Positions 33,487 to 45,690 of a DNA stretch of 64,000 nt are shown in pieces. The position numbers were made by a program, and so were the translations under genes. The notes beneath the pieces are model-generated. The model saw only the letters and a list, made by a program, of their open reading frames with translations. It made no database searches and was not told the DNA's origin. Origin of the DNA: Porites lobata (taxonomy: Eukaryota > Cnidaria > Anthozoa > Scleractinia > Poritidae); NCBI GenBank assembly GCA_942486035.1, contig CALNXK010000109.1, positions 235,001-299,000 on the forward strand, given 5' to 3'. The stretch's first letter is position 1. Every line of letters starts with the position of its first letter.

Positions 33487-36148
33487 AATAATTTTATAAG
33501 GTAAGTGTAAGACCCAAGTGTAAGAAGTTTTCCACAATCAGATTGGTTTTTTCGTTCTTGCGTAAGTTTATTTCATGTCATTCTTTTATTTGTTTTAGGT
33601 GTTTTTAGGTCTTTGTTTCATTTTTCGCCTCCTTGTTAATTGCGTCTCTTTGCCTTTCATCTTCATTAGTGCCGTTTTTAGTTTCTTTAGTTTCCTTTTC
33701 TACGTATTCAACCGTATTTTACATCACATTTCTGCAGTACAATTTTCAGTTTTGCTTTGGTGGGCAGTTCGCTTCTTTGTCTCGCCTTTTGCACAGTCCG
33801 TTAACACAACCTCAGTTTTCTTTGGCCGTAACAATGTAAGTGTGTTTCACAGTCCTCGCTTTGTCGCCGTTTCTGTTGTTTCTTTATGTCAAATTTTCCG
33901 TTTTTAATTTGTCGCAACTTGCCTTTTTACCGTTTTTAGTTTTCAAACCACGCACAGCCACGTTCTTCGGGTCACGTATCACGCATGTCTCTTAGCAAAT
34001 AAATCTTCATTTGTTTAGTGGATTTGATTTTGTAGTGTTGGCATTTCTGGCCACGAGAGTTCTGCTATCACCCTACAAGTTATTCTCGTATGTTTGATCA
34101 GTATATCCATAACTCCGATTATTATGTATTGTACTCGTTAACTGTCTTCTCATTGGCTAAGAGCTTACAGCTAATTTTGGAAATCAGCGCAACCTACCGA
34201 ATAGTTATCTGCTAGCAGATAATTGACTAATCTGTAGGTTACGCGCGCAATGCATGATTTCCACTAACAATAGCAATTCCGGTTCCTTGCGACGGTGTTT
34301 TTGTCATTATTTTCTTCAAAACAATGTATAATGAAACAGTTATTAGACGGTTTTTGTGATATCCTAAATAATCAAGGTCTTGGCAAATGTTATCAGCCTC
34401 GGCCTTCGGCTCGGCTGATATCGATGTCGTTTTAAACTTAACTGTACTTTTCTTTTCAGTTTCTTACGAGATGATAAAATGCTGCCATTCTTATGTAAAA
34501 AATTATATTCTGTCAGGAAGGACGCATAACCAGCAATTAGAGAACTCTCAAGATAGTGTTGTCGTGTCATGATCTTTTACTGGAACTCACAACGTGAAAA
34601 GGGAGAGATTGTAATTATAGATAATAATTTTCATGGACCAGATGCCGACAGACTGCCGTGTTTTAGGGTCCTCAATTAATAGTTTGAAAATAAAAGTAAC
34701 AAATAGCTAGCAAATAACAAAATTTGTTATTTTCTAAAATCAAAGTGATCATAGAAGGGAGTCTTTCATGTAAAATTGACCACAGAATCAAAGCCTATAA
34801 TGTCCTACATCGCCAAGTAAGAAGCCACCTGAAATGAAGCCAATATGGAAATGCGTCAGCCACAAACTTAGTATTTGAAGTGAGCCCCTCTCCAATGAAT
34901 TTGTTGAATCCAACTGCTGATGACAAAGAGAAGAGGAGGCGGCTGAATCGCCCCAGTAAGAGAATCCGGATTAAGGAATCCCGAAAATTTTTGCTAGTTG
35001 TGGAAACCAGAATGGGAGTATCTTTTCTTGTGGAAACTGGGATCCTGGGCTTTGCAATCCGGGAAACAGCTGAAGGAATCCGGAATCCTACTAACGATTG
35101 GAATCCTGGAACCCTGGATGAACGGCGTAGCCATCCAGCAAGACTGTCTTCAGTCAGCAAATCCTAGAGACCTAAAAACGATATTTTTTTTTGCCTTTCA
35201 ATGACGTTTAGTGTTCCTTTTTGATATCCTATACTTCGAATGCGCTCATAGTCATGGTGGAGATTCTATTTTCGCGGGAAATTAAAAGTGCCCTAAAATG
35301 TGTCTAAAAATAAACCTGATCGGTAAAAACGCCGTGAACAGACATACGCCTAGTATGAGAGTTGCTCGCTCCGGGTTATAAGCTCTTGCTGTATTGGATT
35401 TTCTTACGCGATGAGGCGAGCTAAAATTCAGGCTAGCGAAATACGCTGTTCATAAAAACTTGTTATAAGTAAAATAAAAACAACCTTTTCTTCACGGTTA
35501 ACTGACTTTTATTTCACAATATAACTATATAATGAAACTTGACTTTTAAATTGTGTGCGTTGAAACTCTTTTGTTATGACTCCTCAGACACGAACGGGTT
35601 TCACCTGCAAATGACATTAGCGACAAATCAGTTTTATTTCATTCAGAACAAAGTTCAGTGGTAGCATAGCTAGTATAGGAACGGGAGAAGGAGATTCAAG
35701 AATGGATGGACGTTCTGGTCAGAAATAGATCAAGTTTTTTTTTCAGACAAGTTGTTCTGTTTAAGCTCTTTTGTTCGGTCTGGCTTTCCATGGATTTTTC
35801 TGCCATTTTTTACTCCCGTGGATGATCAAACGATCTAATATTTTTAACAGACTTGTTCTCGAAGGAGAGCTGAAATTTTTGAAAGGAAATTATTCTTCTC
35901 GGCTAACGTGTAGTCTAAACAAAATAGGAGCTATCCTCACTCTCCTCTCCTCAAGATAGTCACCCATTCAAAAATTTACAAAGAAATTTATGGATTTACG
36001 CACACTTGTCAGGACGTCTATTTGGATGAATTTCTTGGTAAATATTGGAGATTTCTCGTTTATTGGTAGCCCGATAAACGCCAGACTAAAGGATTCTGTG
36101 AAGCTCGGTGTGCTCTTTATGGCTCAATGGGCGTTCTGTTGATAATTA
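33487..36148. other. 3' flank of the ShKT gene and intergenic DNA
   Basis: AATAAA at 33998-34003 could serve as the poly(A) signal. The T-rich open frames at 33599-33907 are hydrophobic noise. No gene found in 34430-36148. Confidence 0.35.
34391..34420. repeat. Short hairpin TATCAGCC...GGCTGATA
   Basis: A 30-bp hairpin with loop sequence around CGGCCTTCGGCTCG. This is the usual centre of a foldback family (compare CCTTCGGCT at 60612), but the outer arms are not preserved. Confidence 0.55.
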
Positions 36149-36368
36149 GGGAGCTTAAGCAGCGACGTTCAAGGCGACGCACGTCAACCGGAAGTGAGCC
36201 TTTTTCTCTTTTAATAAGCCTTGACGCTACTGTATTTGTATTGCCAATTGGCTTAATTCTTGTAGAGACAATCTGCCCAAAAATGTGTTCAAAATCACGG
36301 CTCAAGTGTGCAAAAAGTCCATTTCCGGTTGACGTGCGTCGCTCAAAAACGTCACTGCTTAAGCTCCC
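36149..36368. mobile_element. MITE, GGGAGCTTAAGCA family, copy 1
   Basis: TIR GGGAGCTTAAGCAGCGACGT is paired with ACGTCACTGCTTAAGCTCCC. The arms continue inward (GACGCACGTCAACCGGAA / TTTCCGGTTGACGTGCGTC). TA on both sides (36147-36148, 36369-36370) fits a TA target. 220 bp, non-coding. A second copy is at 51865-52130. Confidence 0.85.
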
Positions 36369-37255
36369 TATTAACAATAATATACGGACGCGTACCCAGT
36401 CTCCTCGTTTTGAAATCAGGCAATGGCAAATTGGGTTTCCTTCAATTTCAGATCAATTTCAATAAAATGTTTAAAATGGGAATATTGCTGGTGTAACAAG
36501 TTCAACAAACTTGATCAAAGCAAGAAATATTCTTCGAAATTTTTAATGGTGGTCTTGTCACTCCCAATAAGTCTAACTTTAAAATTTCTCGCCAGAATCT
36601 GCGGTAGACAAATGAACACACGGAGTATTTGTATGGAGGTTTATAATGTACTGGAGCTGCTCATGACAATATTGTAGAGTGTGGTATTCGTTCTTGAACA
36701 AACAGATAGAGCCAATAAGATATTCTGCCCAATAAAAATGAAAATTATTTCTACTCAGCTGGTGTGCTGTAATTCAAAAAAGTATGTGACCAACCAACCT
36801 CATTAGCACATTCCACAAGTTTTGGGGCATCGCTGTCTTACAAAAGGCGAGCGCTGGCCTTGACATTGATGTTTATTGCGCCTGCAAAAATTCGTCAAAA
36901 CCTCCCTGCAACCTGTAAAATTCAAAGAAAAAATTGATATAAGATGCAACGATGCCGGTTTACTATTTGGGGAGTACGAATTTCAGACTAAATTTTAACA
37001 AAGATAGGAAAAAACAACCAGGTCTCGAGCTCCAGCAGATTGGGAGTATGTTTTTGGACATTCGACACCTGAGCAGTCTAGTTTTACCGAATTAAAACAA
37101 GTTATATAGGGGAAACCCTAGTAAAAAATGTTCTTTTAGAAACCTGATAAAAGGAAGCGTTATGAACTCATAAACGGAAAGTAAATCCAAATTTCTCCAT
37201 GGTCAAAGGAGGTGTGGACCGGATTGGGTTGATTCCATGCGCCTTGTCTCAATGA
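36369..37255. other. intergenic, nothing recognised
   Basis: No bounded feature. Confidence 0.35.
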
Positions 37256-37466
37256 GGGTGGATTTCCACTGCCGCGTATAAATAATATAGATTGTATTGA
37301 ATGAATATGCGAATGTACGAAGTGTCGTGCGTAAACGTGAATGATATATGTATCTAGCAGAAATAGGTAAAATAATGTTTCAATAAAAAACTGGGTTGTT
37401 ATCAGATATATTTAATAACACTACGAAGGAATCAGGGTCATGTTCCTAAATGCAGAACTAACCTAC

Positions 37467-37696
37467 GGGTGGATTTCCACTGTCGCATAAATTTTACGTG
37501 CGTACGCACGTAAAGTTTACTGGCGTAAATAAAATAGAAGCAATGCATGAAAGGGTGCACTCCAACGTAAAAGTTGATTAATTCAACTTTTACTTTCGTT
37601 TACTTACGTTCAGCTTACCATACATTTTACAGCTTACCATACATTTTATTTACACGTGAACGCATATCAAATTTACGCGACACTGGAAATCAACCC
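37467..37696. mobile_element. MITE GGGTGGATTTCCACTG, complete copy
   Basis: 230 bp, from GGGTGGATTTCCACTGTCGC to GCGACACTGGAAATCAACCC. The interior carries a direct repeat of CAGCTTACCATACATTTTA (37611-37648). No TSD is clear. Confidence 0.75.
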
Positions 37697-37698
37697 TT

Positions 37699-37902
37699 GG
37701 GATTAATTCCCACCGCCGCGTCATTTTTTCCGTGCGAACGCACAGACAACTGATTTACATGCGTAATGGAAATAGAGGCAATGTTCAAAAGGCCACGCGT
37801 AAAAGTAAAAGTTGAGCGAGGTCCAACCAACCTATTCTATTAACTCGCGTAAAATTTATGGCGTACGTACGCAAAAATTACTCGACATTGGAAACCCACC
37901 TT
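37699..37902. mobile_element. MITE of the same family, diverged copy
   Basis: Starts GGGATTAATTCCCACCGCCG and ends CGACATTGGAAACCCACCTT, two bases after the previous copy. Shares the AAAAGTTGA and GCGTACGTACGC blocks. Confidence 0.65.
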
Positions 37903-38306
37903 AAGACCTTTTTTGTTTCAATACCAAAGTTCTTTGTTTTTTAATTCACTTCCTAGCCCAGACATTCAAAGGTCAGTTAGTGTATCAACTTTTAAGAACA
38001 AACTGAAGAAACACCTTCTTATTTGTTCCCTTCCCTTCATCTCCTCCCCCTTTTTTTTTCTTTTCTTGGACATCTTCGCTTTTTTGTACCGTAATTTTTT
38101 TTGTCTTTTTTTTTTCTTCTCTTTTTTGAATACGCTATTCCTTCTTATTAATGTTACTCTGGCTTCGCTGTTTAGTTGTAATATCAGTTAAGTTTATCTT
38201 TTGTTATTTAGAAGGGAAAGTCCACGTTGTATTAAAGCCTCATGCTTTCTTTGGGCTTTTTTGCCATATGTTAACGAATTTCTGTAATTTCTGTCATTAA
38301 AAAAAA
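37903..38306 (+). mobile_element. 5'-truncated LINE 3' end
   Basis: The frame at 37913-38050 reads FFNSLPSPDIQRSVSVSTFK, then KLKKHLL, the conserved C-terminal end of CR1/L2-type LINE polyproteins. A T-rich 3' UTR follows, with a poly(A) tail at about 38297-38306. Everything 5' of the C-terminal tail is missing, as expected from incomplete reverse transcription. It sits inside the GGGTGGATT cluster. Confidence 0.7.
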
Positions 38307-38409
38307 AAGTTGAGCAAGATTCAACTTTTTACGTTAACGTGCGACCTTGATACCCGCACTTTTTTGTGCGCGTACGTTTAAAAAATTACTCTACAGTGGA
38401 AATCCACCC

Positions 38410-38976
38410 TACGTGTCCCAAATTTTGTTTCGGGAGGAAGCGGGGTACGAGGGCATAACGATATCTAAGGGGTACTCTTTTCTTTCTATGTGGTAGCTGT
38501 AGGATCGCGAGCAAAGGACAACAAAAATGGCTTTTTTAACTATCGAAAAGCGAATATCTTACCAAAATGGCCATTAGAAAGGTGCATTATTAAAACGAAT
38601 AACCCGAACAACGTCATAATAAGTAGTTTCTAGGAACAGTTGACACTACAGCTGCCTCCGCTCTGTATATTGTCGGTCAATAGTATTCTTGCTCGTTGTG
38701 TAGCTCTTTGAAATATACCGATTCATAATGAAGATGTTCACACATATTCCATACAATAGGTGAGATAAATCGACAGGAAATAAACGCAAGGTCCCATGCA
38801 CAGTTTCGGTTCGATTTACATAGCTTTGATCAAAACATTCTCAGTTTCGAGTATTGTTTATTCTAAACCATGACAAAGAAAAAAATTAATTAGAAGTTTA
38901 ATTTTTCGCTATTTCTATTTCACTTTTCACCTTTAGTTCATTTTATTTGCCGGAAAGTAAGCCTTACAACTTAAAA
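38410..38976. other. intergenic, nothing recognised
   Basis: No bounded feature. Confidence 0.35.
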
Positions 38977-39115
38977 CCCGGCATAGTAAATCGAACACAA
39001 TCGAACTAAATTTCAATCGAACTCAATCGGTGGATTGAGTTCGATTGAGTTAGGCAATCGAACGAAATCGAACTCACCGAAAAGAAAAAAAATCCATCGA
39101 ACCCAATCGAACGTT
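38977..39115. repeat. AATCGAACTC repeat cluster, left copy
   Basis: Starts CCCGGCATAGTAAATCGA and is built from variants of AATCGAAC(T)C in both orientations (TCGATTGAGTT around 39045). The inverse cluster at 43385-43549 ends with exactly the inverse of the start sequence. Confidence 0.75.
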
Positions 39116-39157
39116 CTGAATGGAGAGGCAGATAATAGTCGATTCGTTATGACGGAA

Positions 39158-39555
39158 CAGGGGCACCCAACGAAAATGTGGTTCAAAACCACTTAAACAT
39201 AGCATTGTTAAACGTATTTTAGTATTTAAACGGTAGATATAGGCATATTTTTATCCCCTAAAAATTTTTCATCTGTTAGGATTTCCTAGCTGAAAGTCTA
39301 GTGATCCGAAAATCATAGGGATCAAAACTTACCTTTTCGAAAATTTCAGCCAGAAAAAAGGCTCCCGAAAATTCTAGCTGACCTTTTTACGGTAAAAATC
39401 CGTTAAAAATGGGCAATTATACCATTTTTTAGATGTTCGAAAATCCTAGGAGATGCATGCAAGCAAGAAATTTTACAACAAATGTTCCGAAAATTCTAGA
39501 TCTCAAATCGTCTTCCGAACAGATATTTTCCCAAGATTGACGTTGGGTGCCCCTG
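39158..39555 (+). mobile_element. CAGGGGCACCC element C, empty copy
   Basis: 398 bp bounded by CAGGGGCACCCAACG and CGTTGGGTGCCCCTG. Flanked by ACGGAA duplications (39152-39157, 39556-39561). Its right half shares AAAATATCTGTTCGGA in inverse form with element B. It is the only one of the three family members here without a nested insertion. Confidence 0.82.
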
Positions 39556-40262
39556 ACGGAAGAAGATCACAGGTTCATTTCAGAAAGATTGCCTGCACTA
39601 ATAAGTAAGATATTTTTCATAATAGTCAGGTCTCTTAGTGCAAAATATAGGCCGGATCGTTACAGACGTGACAAAAGTGTCAAATTTGGCACAGAGCTTC
39701 CTTAGCACCTACCGATTAATACTGGAGGGGGTGCCCGTTGCAAATGGTCCTAATTACAGATAAAAGGGGGGGGTTAACTTTCACCTATAATAGCAGATTG
39801 GGTTCCCTGTGGTGAGTATTCTTCTTGTTTGATTTGCCTAAAAAACATTTGTTTCAAATTTTTAAGTTTTTAATTTGGTAATGTTTAGTTGTTGTTACAC
39901 TATTCATAATAGTTTTACATGCACATAATACTCACTAGTGCCCAGTCTCCACACGGTAAGTGTGGCCATGTTCACTGTGCGGTCTGTGCGGCTATCAGTG
40001 TCACTGCTAGGACTTGCCAGTGATAATATCATTACATATCAATTTAAACAGATCACAAAGCCAGGTTTCAAAGATGTCATACAATAACATAAAATCCAAA
40101 TTTATCACATCCTAAACGACAGAATTGTTAAATTTTGACATGCTACATGAACGACCTCATGAACCGTAACTGACAATGCCCCCACTTTGTAATTGTGTAG
40201 CTAAGATTAGATTATAATTTGCTTCGTTGGTAACCCTGTCTAGAGATAATGATTAAAACATG
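39556..40262. other. intergenic, nothing recognised
   Basis: No bounded feature. Confidence 0.35.
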
Positions 40263-40563
40263 TCAGCCTCGTCCTCAGGGGGAAAAGGAGGAGCAAGGGT
40301 GGCACAGTTGGTTAGTTCGCAGCCTTCGGTGCGCGAGGTCCCGGGTTCGATCGCCGTTGTCAACACATCCTAAATCAACTTCTCTCCTTTCTGTGTAGCT
40401 TTGACAGCTTTAAATACCCTTAAAACGGAGCATTAATGGAGAGGGGGGGGGCACACCGTCGACCTCAAGTTTATCAGTTATTATTACTGTCACGAGTTAT
40501 TGACGTCAAATATGATCGCTTTACCTTTTTCTACCTTTTTATTAAGCCCTGGGGACGAGGTTG
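40263..40563. mobile_element. CAACCTCGTCCCC family element with a SINE-like interior
   Basis: Ends CAGCCTCGTCCTCAGGG and CCCTGGGGACGAGGTTG are inverted. Flanks TAAAACATG (40254-40262) and TAAGACATG (40564-40572) match at 8 of 9 positions, as a 9-bp TSD. Unlike the 54- and 68-bp relatives it has a 270-bp interior that includes a tRNA-like promoter. Confidence 0.7.
40291..40450 (+). repeat. tRNA-derived SINE
   Basis: Pol III A box TGGCACAGTTGG (40300-40311) and B box GGGTTCGATCGCC (40343-40355) are at tRNA spacing. The head GAGCAAGGGTGGC is shared with the minus-strand SINE at 49880-50072. The 3' part is T-rich without a clear tail. Confidence 0.65.
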
Positions 40564-41456
40564 TAAGACATGCCTCTCCAGGAATTTTTAACACTCTTTC
40601 TTTTTTTTACACACATTTGCATTTAAAAAGAAGTGTATGAGGTCCCTGCATGCCTAGACACCTTTCTAGGAGCTCATTCACTTCAGAGCCTTTGCACCAG
40701 AGTGTTAATGGTAGGTCTATACGACCTTTTTTTAAAAAAAGAAGGTCGTCGCGTGCGTTACAATTTACAAATAAACTAAGAGCTGAAATCTACAGGAACA
40801 AGACCTCTTTTAGCCAACCAATGATGCATCATTTATGAAAATGAATATAATTTCTTTGATGCAATTAGGCGAATACCCCGTGGTTACGAAAACTTACGAT
40901 CATGAATTCGTCAAGAGCAATTCAGTTACCAACTTTTCACAAAATAATGCTGTGGAAAATTACAGAAAATGCCAAAAAAAGCAAGGGTCAACAATAATTA
41001 TGGCCTGGTCCCTTATAATAGTGGAGTGGTCATGAAAAAGAAGCCCATCAGCCCCAACTTTGACCACTCAAACAGATTTCTGACAGATTACATACCACAA
41101 AACTTTGCATTCACTTATGTCTACGTTGCCACACCAGGAGCCTAGAAATCGGCTTCTGGTCACGCCTTGTTTTTATTGCTGAATATCATTCTAAAGAGTT
41201 TTACGAAATATTTTGTTAGTGGGGGTGTTTTGAACATGATTGAAATTTATAGATGGTGACAAAAACGAAGACAAAAAAAGTCACAAGACGAGACGCATGA
41301 AACAACCACAATCTAATATTCGTGTTACATCGATACATTAAACGGCTCCTTTGGCTGCTATGCTGACGTTCTTGAAGATGGAAGTAGTATCACACAGCTA
41401 GTCCCGGGTTGGTCATACCGTTTATTACCAGTTTCACGGTTCCTGGGACTTCAGTA
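40564..41456. other. intergenic, nothing recognised
   Basis: Short open frames only. Confidence 0.35.
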
Positions 41457-41996
41457 GGGCCTGTTGACATAAAGGTGGGGGACCCCAGGTAGGTGAGGTA
41501 ACCTGCTTAGGTGAGGTAAAAAAATAACCCTCCTTTACATGCAATCTTACAACCCCGCCATCCTGGGGTGCAGTTTCTCAAGATTATTGAATGGTCGCTA
41601 AGCACGTAAACAAGAAAAATGCTGGGAAACCACGTGTACGCTCACTTGCTGCTCTCGCTGCAACCTTCAGTGTTGTGGCTTTCTATTGTTACCTTTAATA
41701 ATAATGTGAAGCCACCCGGCGCCAAAGTGAATTTTGCGCGAATTTGATGTATCAGCACGAATCCGACCCCGACTAGCCTGGGTTACCTCACCTTGAAACG
41801 TTGATATGGCAAAATATGACCTCAGCTGAGAGGGTTACCTAGTGTGGCAGAGCGGGCTACCCACCCTGAAGGGTCACCCCACCTATCATGTAAACGTGAT
41901 CAAATTAAAATGAGAGATTACATGGACAGGCGGCTACCCCACCTAAGTTGGTTACCATGCCTACCTGGGGTCCCCTTCCTCCATGTAAACAGCCCC
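41457..41996. mobile_element. MITE, GGGGCTGTTTACATGGAGG family
   Basis: Left end GGGCCTGTTGACATAAAGG and onward (GGGGACCCCAGGTAGGTGAG) pairs with right end CTACCTGGGGTCCCCTTCCT ... CATGTAAACAGCCCC. The TIRs are about 50 bp with mismatches. TA at both borders (41455-41456, 41997-41998) fits a TA target duplication. Internal GGTTACC(T) motifs recur. Non-coding, 540 bp. Confidence 0.82.
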
Positions 41997-43384
41997 TAAA
42001 AGTTAGCCCGGTCCCCTTTCTACAGTTTCAGCAGTTAAGCCATTCACCATTTATCATTTGAGTCAATCTTGTACCACTTGAGTCTCACTTTTACGACTTG
42101 ATAAGCTGTTATTTTTTTTGGACATGAGTGCTTCAGTGCCAGCTGTTAGAGGTTTCATGATAAACTGTGCTGTTTTTTGAAGCTTGGGCTAACTTATTTC
42201 CTTTTTTCGTTTATGAGACCAGATTCTTTCTTGCTTGTTTTTGCTTTGCAAAGCTTAGACAAACTGCGGAAATTGTAAATGATATGACTTGTGCCACGGT
42301 GCTTGCTTCTCTGTCAAAATATGCAGGTGCTTCCAGCAGATAAAGAGAGACTGAAAGGCATCCAGGCCTATGTTAAGCTGAAAAATTAATTTCCTCCTTA
42401 GGAAAGAACTATTTTGGGTTCTGTCATTTCGTTATTTGCTCTTCATGGACAGCTGTCATAAATCCCTGATAATATGTGATACAACAGATTCTCTGACAAT
42501 TTCTTTTTTCTGAAATTTTGTGTGTGAATCCCTATGCCATACACTTTCTTTAGCTTAAAGTGAAATGTAATGACTAGTAATACTTGATAAATAAGGCTTA
42601 AGCCACACAATAAGGCCTTCTCTAATTGAAATACATTAGAAAAGGAGAAGAGAACCCCAGAAGCTGAGTACTTACATGTTATGAAGCAAAGACGAGGCCA
42701 TCTTAGAAATAACTTATGAAAATGTGGGCGGACTGTGGACTTGCTTTAAGGGCACAGTAATAATGAACTTAATTATACAATCAATAAGCTAATAATGGAT
42801 GGGAATGCCAGATGTTCGAGTGAAATTGCTTTTTACAACATGAGAAGAGCATTCTGAGTGATTTAAGGTATAAAATAACAATTTTCAATCAAAACACCAC
42901 AGGGACCCCAACAGGTGAAATTTACAATAAGTAAATCCTGTTTAGCACGCTTCAGTGGCATATTTGCATTGGGAACCCCCTCTAATATTCATGGCACTGC
43001 AATAAGCTATCGCTGTGCAAAGTTTGGTGCTTTTGTCAACTCTGTAACGATCCTGACCTTAAGAGACCTGACTATAATCATCCATCTACTTTATGCCGTA
43101 GCCTGTGTCGCGGTTAGTAATTTGCTTGTATTTTTGCATGAAAGTAATCCTTCGAGTTGTCTTGCCGCTATTGTAAGTTAGCTAAAAAAAGGAAAGGGTA
43201 CGACAATTTCGAAATACGTCCGCGGGAATAATGATAGCTTTGTTTTGTTCTGTTCTGTTCTCTTAACTGCTGTGGACAGTTTATAAATGGGGTTTGTGTT
43301 ATTGAATAAATAGTAAAAAAAGCGCAAGAAAAACTTGCTTTGACGGGCTTGCTTTGGGCTTGCTTTGTATAGGTTCACCAGAGC
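41997..43384. other. intergenic, nothing recognised
   Basis: The open frame at 42915-43181 has no domain and poor composition. No repeat ends seen. Confidence 0.35.
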
Positions 43385-43549
43385 CAATCGAACGAAATCC
43401 ATTTAATTGTGTTCGATTGAGTTCGGTTTGTTCGATTGAATTCGATTTGTTCGGAAATCGAACTCACTGAAAGTGTGGTGTTCGATTTCGAACTCAATCC
43501 ACGGACTGAGTTCGATTGAGTTCGATTGAGTTCGATTTACTATGCCGGG
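43385..43549. repeat. AATCGAACTC repeat cluster, right copy (inverted)
   Basis: Dense TTCGATTGAGTTCGATTGAG arrays end in TCGATTTACTATGCCGGG, the exact inverse of the left copy start at 38977. The AATCGAACTC units recur in both orientations. Confidence 0.75.
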
Positions 43550-43591
43550 CTTAAAAGGACGTTTGATCAATTCACGCTCGCGCATTCTGGT

Positions 43592-45690
43592 CAGGGGCAC
43601 CCAACGACTATTTTCTGCAAAATATCTGTTCGGAGAAGCAAATATTGCCTAGAATTTTCTATTTCTTGAGGACGGCTAGAAATTTCTAGATGACTGTTCC
43701 ATTCATGTACAGTTTTTGAAGCTTTTCTATGGCGTACATTTGCGGACAAAAATAATTGAAAATAAAATACAATTTGAAGTTCAAAAATTAGACTATCCAT
43801 GTCGAAATCTCGTCGTATGAATTTGAAATCGCAATGAACGCAGTCGAAATAGCATCATTCGAACTTCAAGTTACTACTTTGAACAAGTTGAAACTATAAA
43901 GGGAAAACTCGACATCGGGGATGTTGAAGTTCAAATCACCATTTCAACTAAAATGTAAATTACATGGTTTGCACTTCAATTCACCTTCTCCACTCTAATA
44001 AACTACTTAATCGTCAACAATGCAACCATAATCTCCCACAAAATTCCAAATGAAACCTTTAATTTGAACTTAAAGTCACGTCACATATTCGAATTCGAAA
44101 AACCAAAATTTCAATTCGAAAGGAAGCGGAAGTAAAAATACACAGGAACCGGAAATGATAAGAGTTTCGCTACACTGTACATACGGAATGTTTGCATAAC
44201 TGCATTTTGGCGCGAAATCGAACTCTCTGGTCAATATGGCGGACAATTCTAGCTTTATCTGTTCAAATCAAGCAATTGTAGGTCTGCTCCGTTACATTTG
44301 CCCAATTATTTTATTCAACAATCTAACTTATCTATAAAAAAAACTATGTTTAGTGAAAATGGCTTACTCTAAATCGATGTGGTATGGGTGATAATGGCCT
44401 TCCTATTTCTACAAAATTTGTGCACCTTTTAAGTATCGTAAAAGTGCAGTCAGAAGTTATAACCGTTATAATGGCTAAACTATTTTCGGATAAAAGTAGG
44501 TAAATGAAAGGAGGAAGCATAATTCTTTGCCACTGTATGAGTCACGATTACGTTATTTTAATGATAAAGCTAGAATTAATTATCGTAAACGTCCTTCAGT
44601 TCACCAACATGGCGGCCCCTCGAGGCCTTGTCAAAACTGTCATTCCTGTATGTTTGGAACCAAAGAGAATTCAAACCTTAGCATATGCATTCAGTATTTA
44701 GGAAACCATTCTAAGACTGCATGCCAAAAATCAGCCAAATCGACGAGGTACCGTGTCAGGCCGAAGTTCAAATTTTACAGAAAACCACTCTTAAGTTTGC
44801 CACGACAGCCCCTCGCAATCTCTTGGATTGTCCTAGAGTCACCTTTATCGAGTGAAGGGAAAATCTTTTCGCGCCAAAATGCAGTTATGCAAACATCCCG
44901 TATGTAAAGTGTTGCGAAACTCTTATCATTTCCGGTTCCTGTGTATTTTTACTTCCGCTTCCTTTCGAATTGAAATTTTGGTTTTTCGAATTCGAATATG
45001 TGACGTGACTTTAAGTTCAAATTAAAGGTTTCATTTGGAATTTTGTGGGAGATTATGGTTGCATTGTTGACGATTAAGTAGTTTATTAGAGTGGAGAAGG
45101 TGAATTGAAGTGCAAACCATGTAATTTACATTTTAGTTGAAATGGTGATTTGAACTTCAACATCCGCGATGTCGAGTTTTCCCTTTATAGTTTCAACTTG
45201 TTCAAAGTAGCAACTTCAAGTTCGAATGATGCTATTTCGACTGCGTTCATTGCGATTTCAGATTCATATGACGAGATTTCGACATGGATAGTCTAATTTT
45301 TGAACTTCAAATTGTATTTTATTTTCAATTATTTTTGTCCGCAAATGTACGCCATACTTTTCCAATAAATCCGCTACGATGTATTCCCCAGGTTGGCTAT
45401 TTTTCGTAGTAAAAAGGAAACCTAAAATTTTTGGATTCAAAAATGCGATGTAGAGAAGAATTAGAAAAATTCTCACTTTCGTAAAACGTTAAATTGCATC
45501 TAAAATGTTCGGGAAAGTAATACTGGAGCACTAATAATTTCGAACAGACTCAAATTGCCCTGGGATGACCGAACAGATACAAAATTTATAGCGCCGCTCA
45601 TAATGCACTTCTAGAGATCTAAAAGTTCTCTGGATAGCCTAAAAAGTGTTTTAAATGTGTGTAGGAGGAAACCGTCGTTGGGTGCCCCTG
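43592..45690 (-). mobile_element. CAGGGGCACCC element B, interrupted by a foldback
   Basis: Ends CAGGGGCACCCAACGAC and GTCGTTGGGTGCCCCTG. Without the insertion at 43728-45356 it is about 464 bp and is colinear, in inverse orientation, with element A. Its right end keeps the sequence AACACTTTTTAGGCTATCC (inverse, near 45640), which is the empty target of the insertion in A. No clear TSD remains around B. Confidence 0.82.
43728..45356. mobile_element. Foldback element with 490-bp arms
   Basis: Arms 43728-44217 and 44867-45356 are near-identical inverse copies, starting TATGGCGTACATTTGCGGAC. They surround a 649-bp spacer. CTTTTC repeats at 43722-43727 and 45357-45362 are a likely 6-bp TSD in element B. 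Only a few mismatches separate the arms (for example CATCGGGGATG against CATCCGCGATG), so the insertion is recent. The spacer has a 126-residue frame (44527-44907) of unknown nature with several Cys and basic residues; I do not recognise a transposase. Confidence 0.85.

Larger units (their letters stand above)
37256..38409. repeat. Cluster of GGGTGGATTTCCACTG elements with a LINE inserted
   Basis: Left ends GGGTGGATTTCCACTG occur at 37256 and 37467. Inverse ends occur at 37681-37696 and 38394-38409. A related unit fills 37699-37902. The family has internal GCGTACGTACGC and CAACTTTTAC palindromes. The left end at 37256 has no nearby partner, so the cluster probably holds three or four overlapping or nested insertions. 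Confidence 0.7.

Noticed and set aside
33599..33907. 102-residue hydrophobic open frame
   Set aside because: T-rich DNA gives Phe/Val/Ser runs in any frame; lies in the 3' flank of the ShKT gene.
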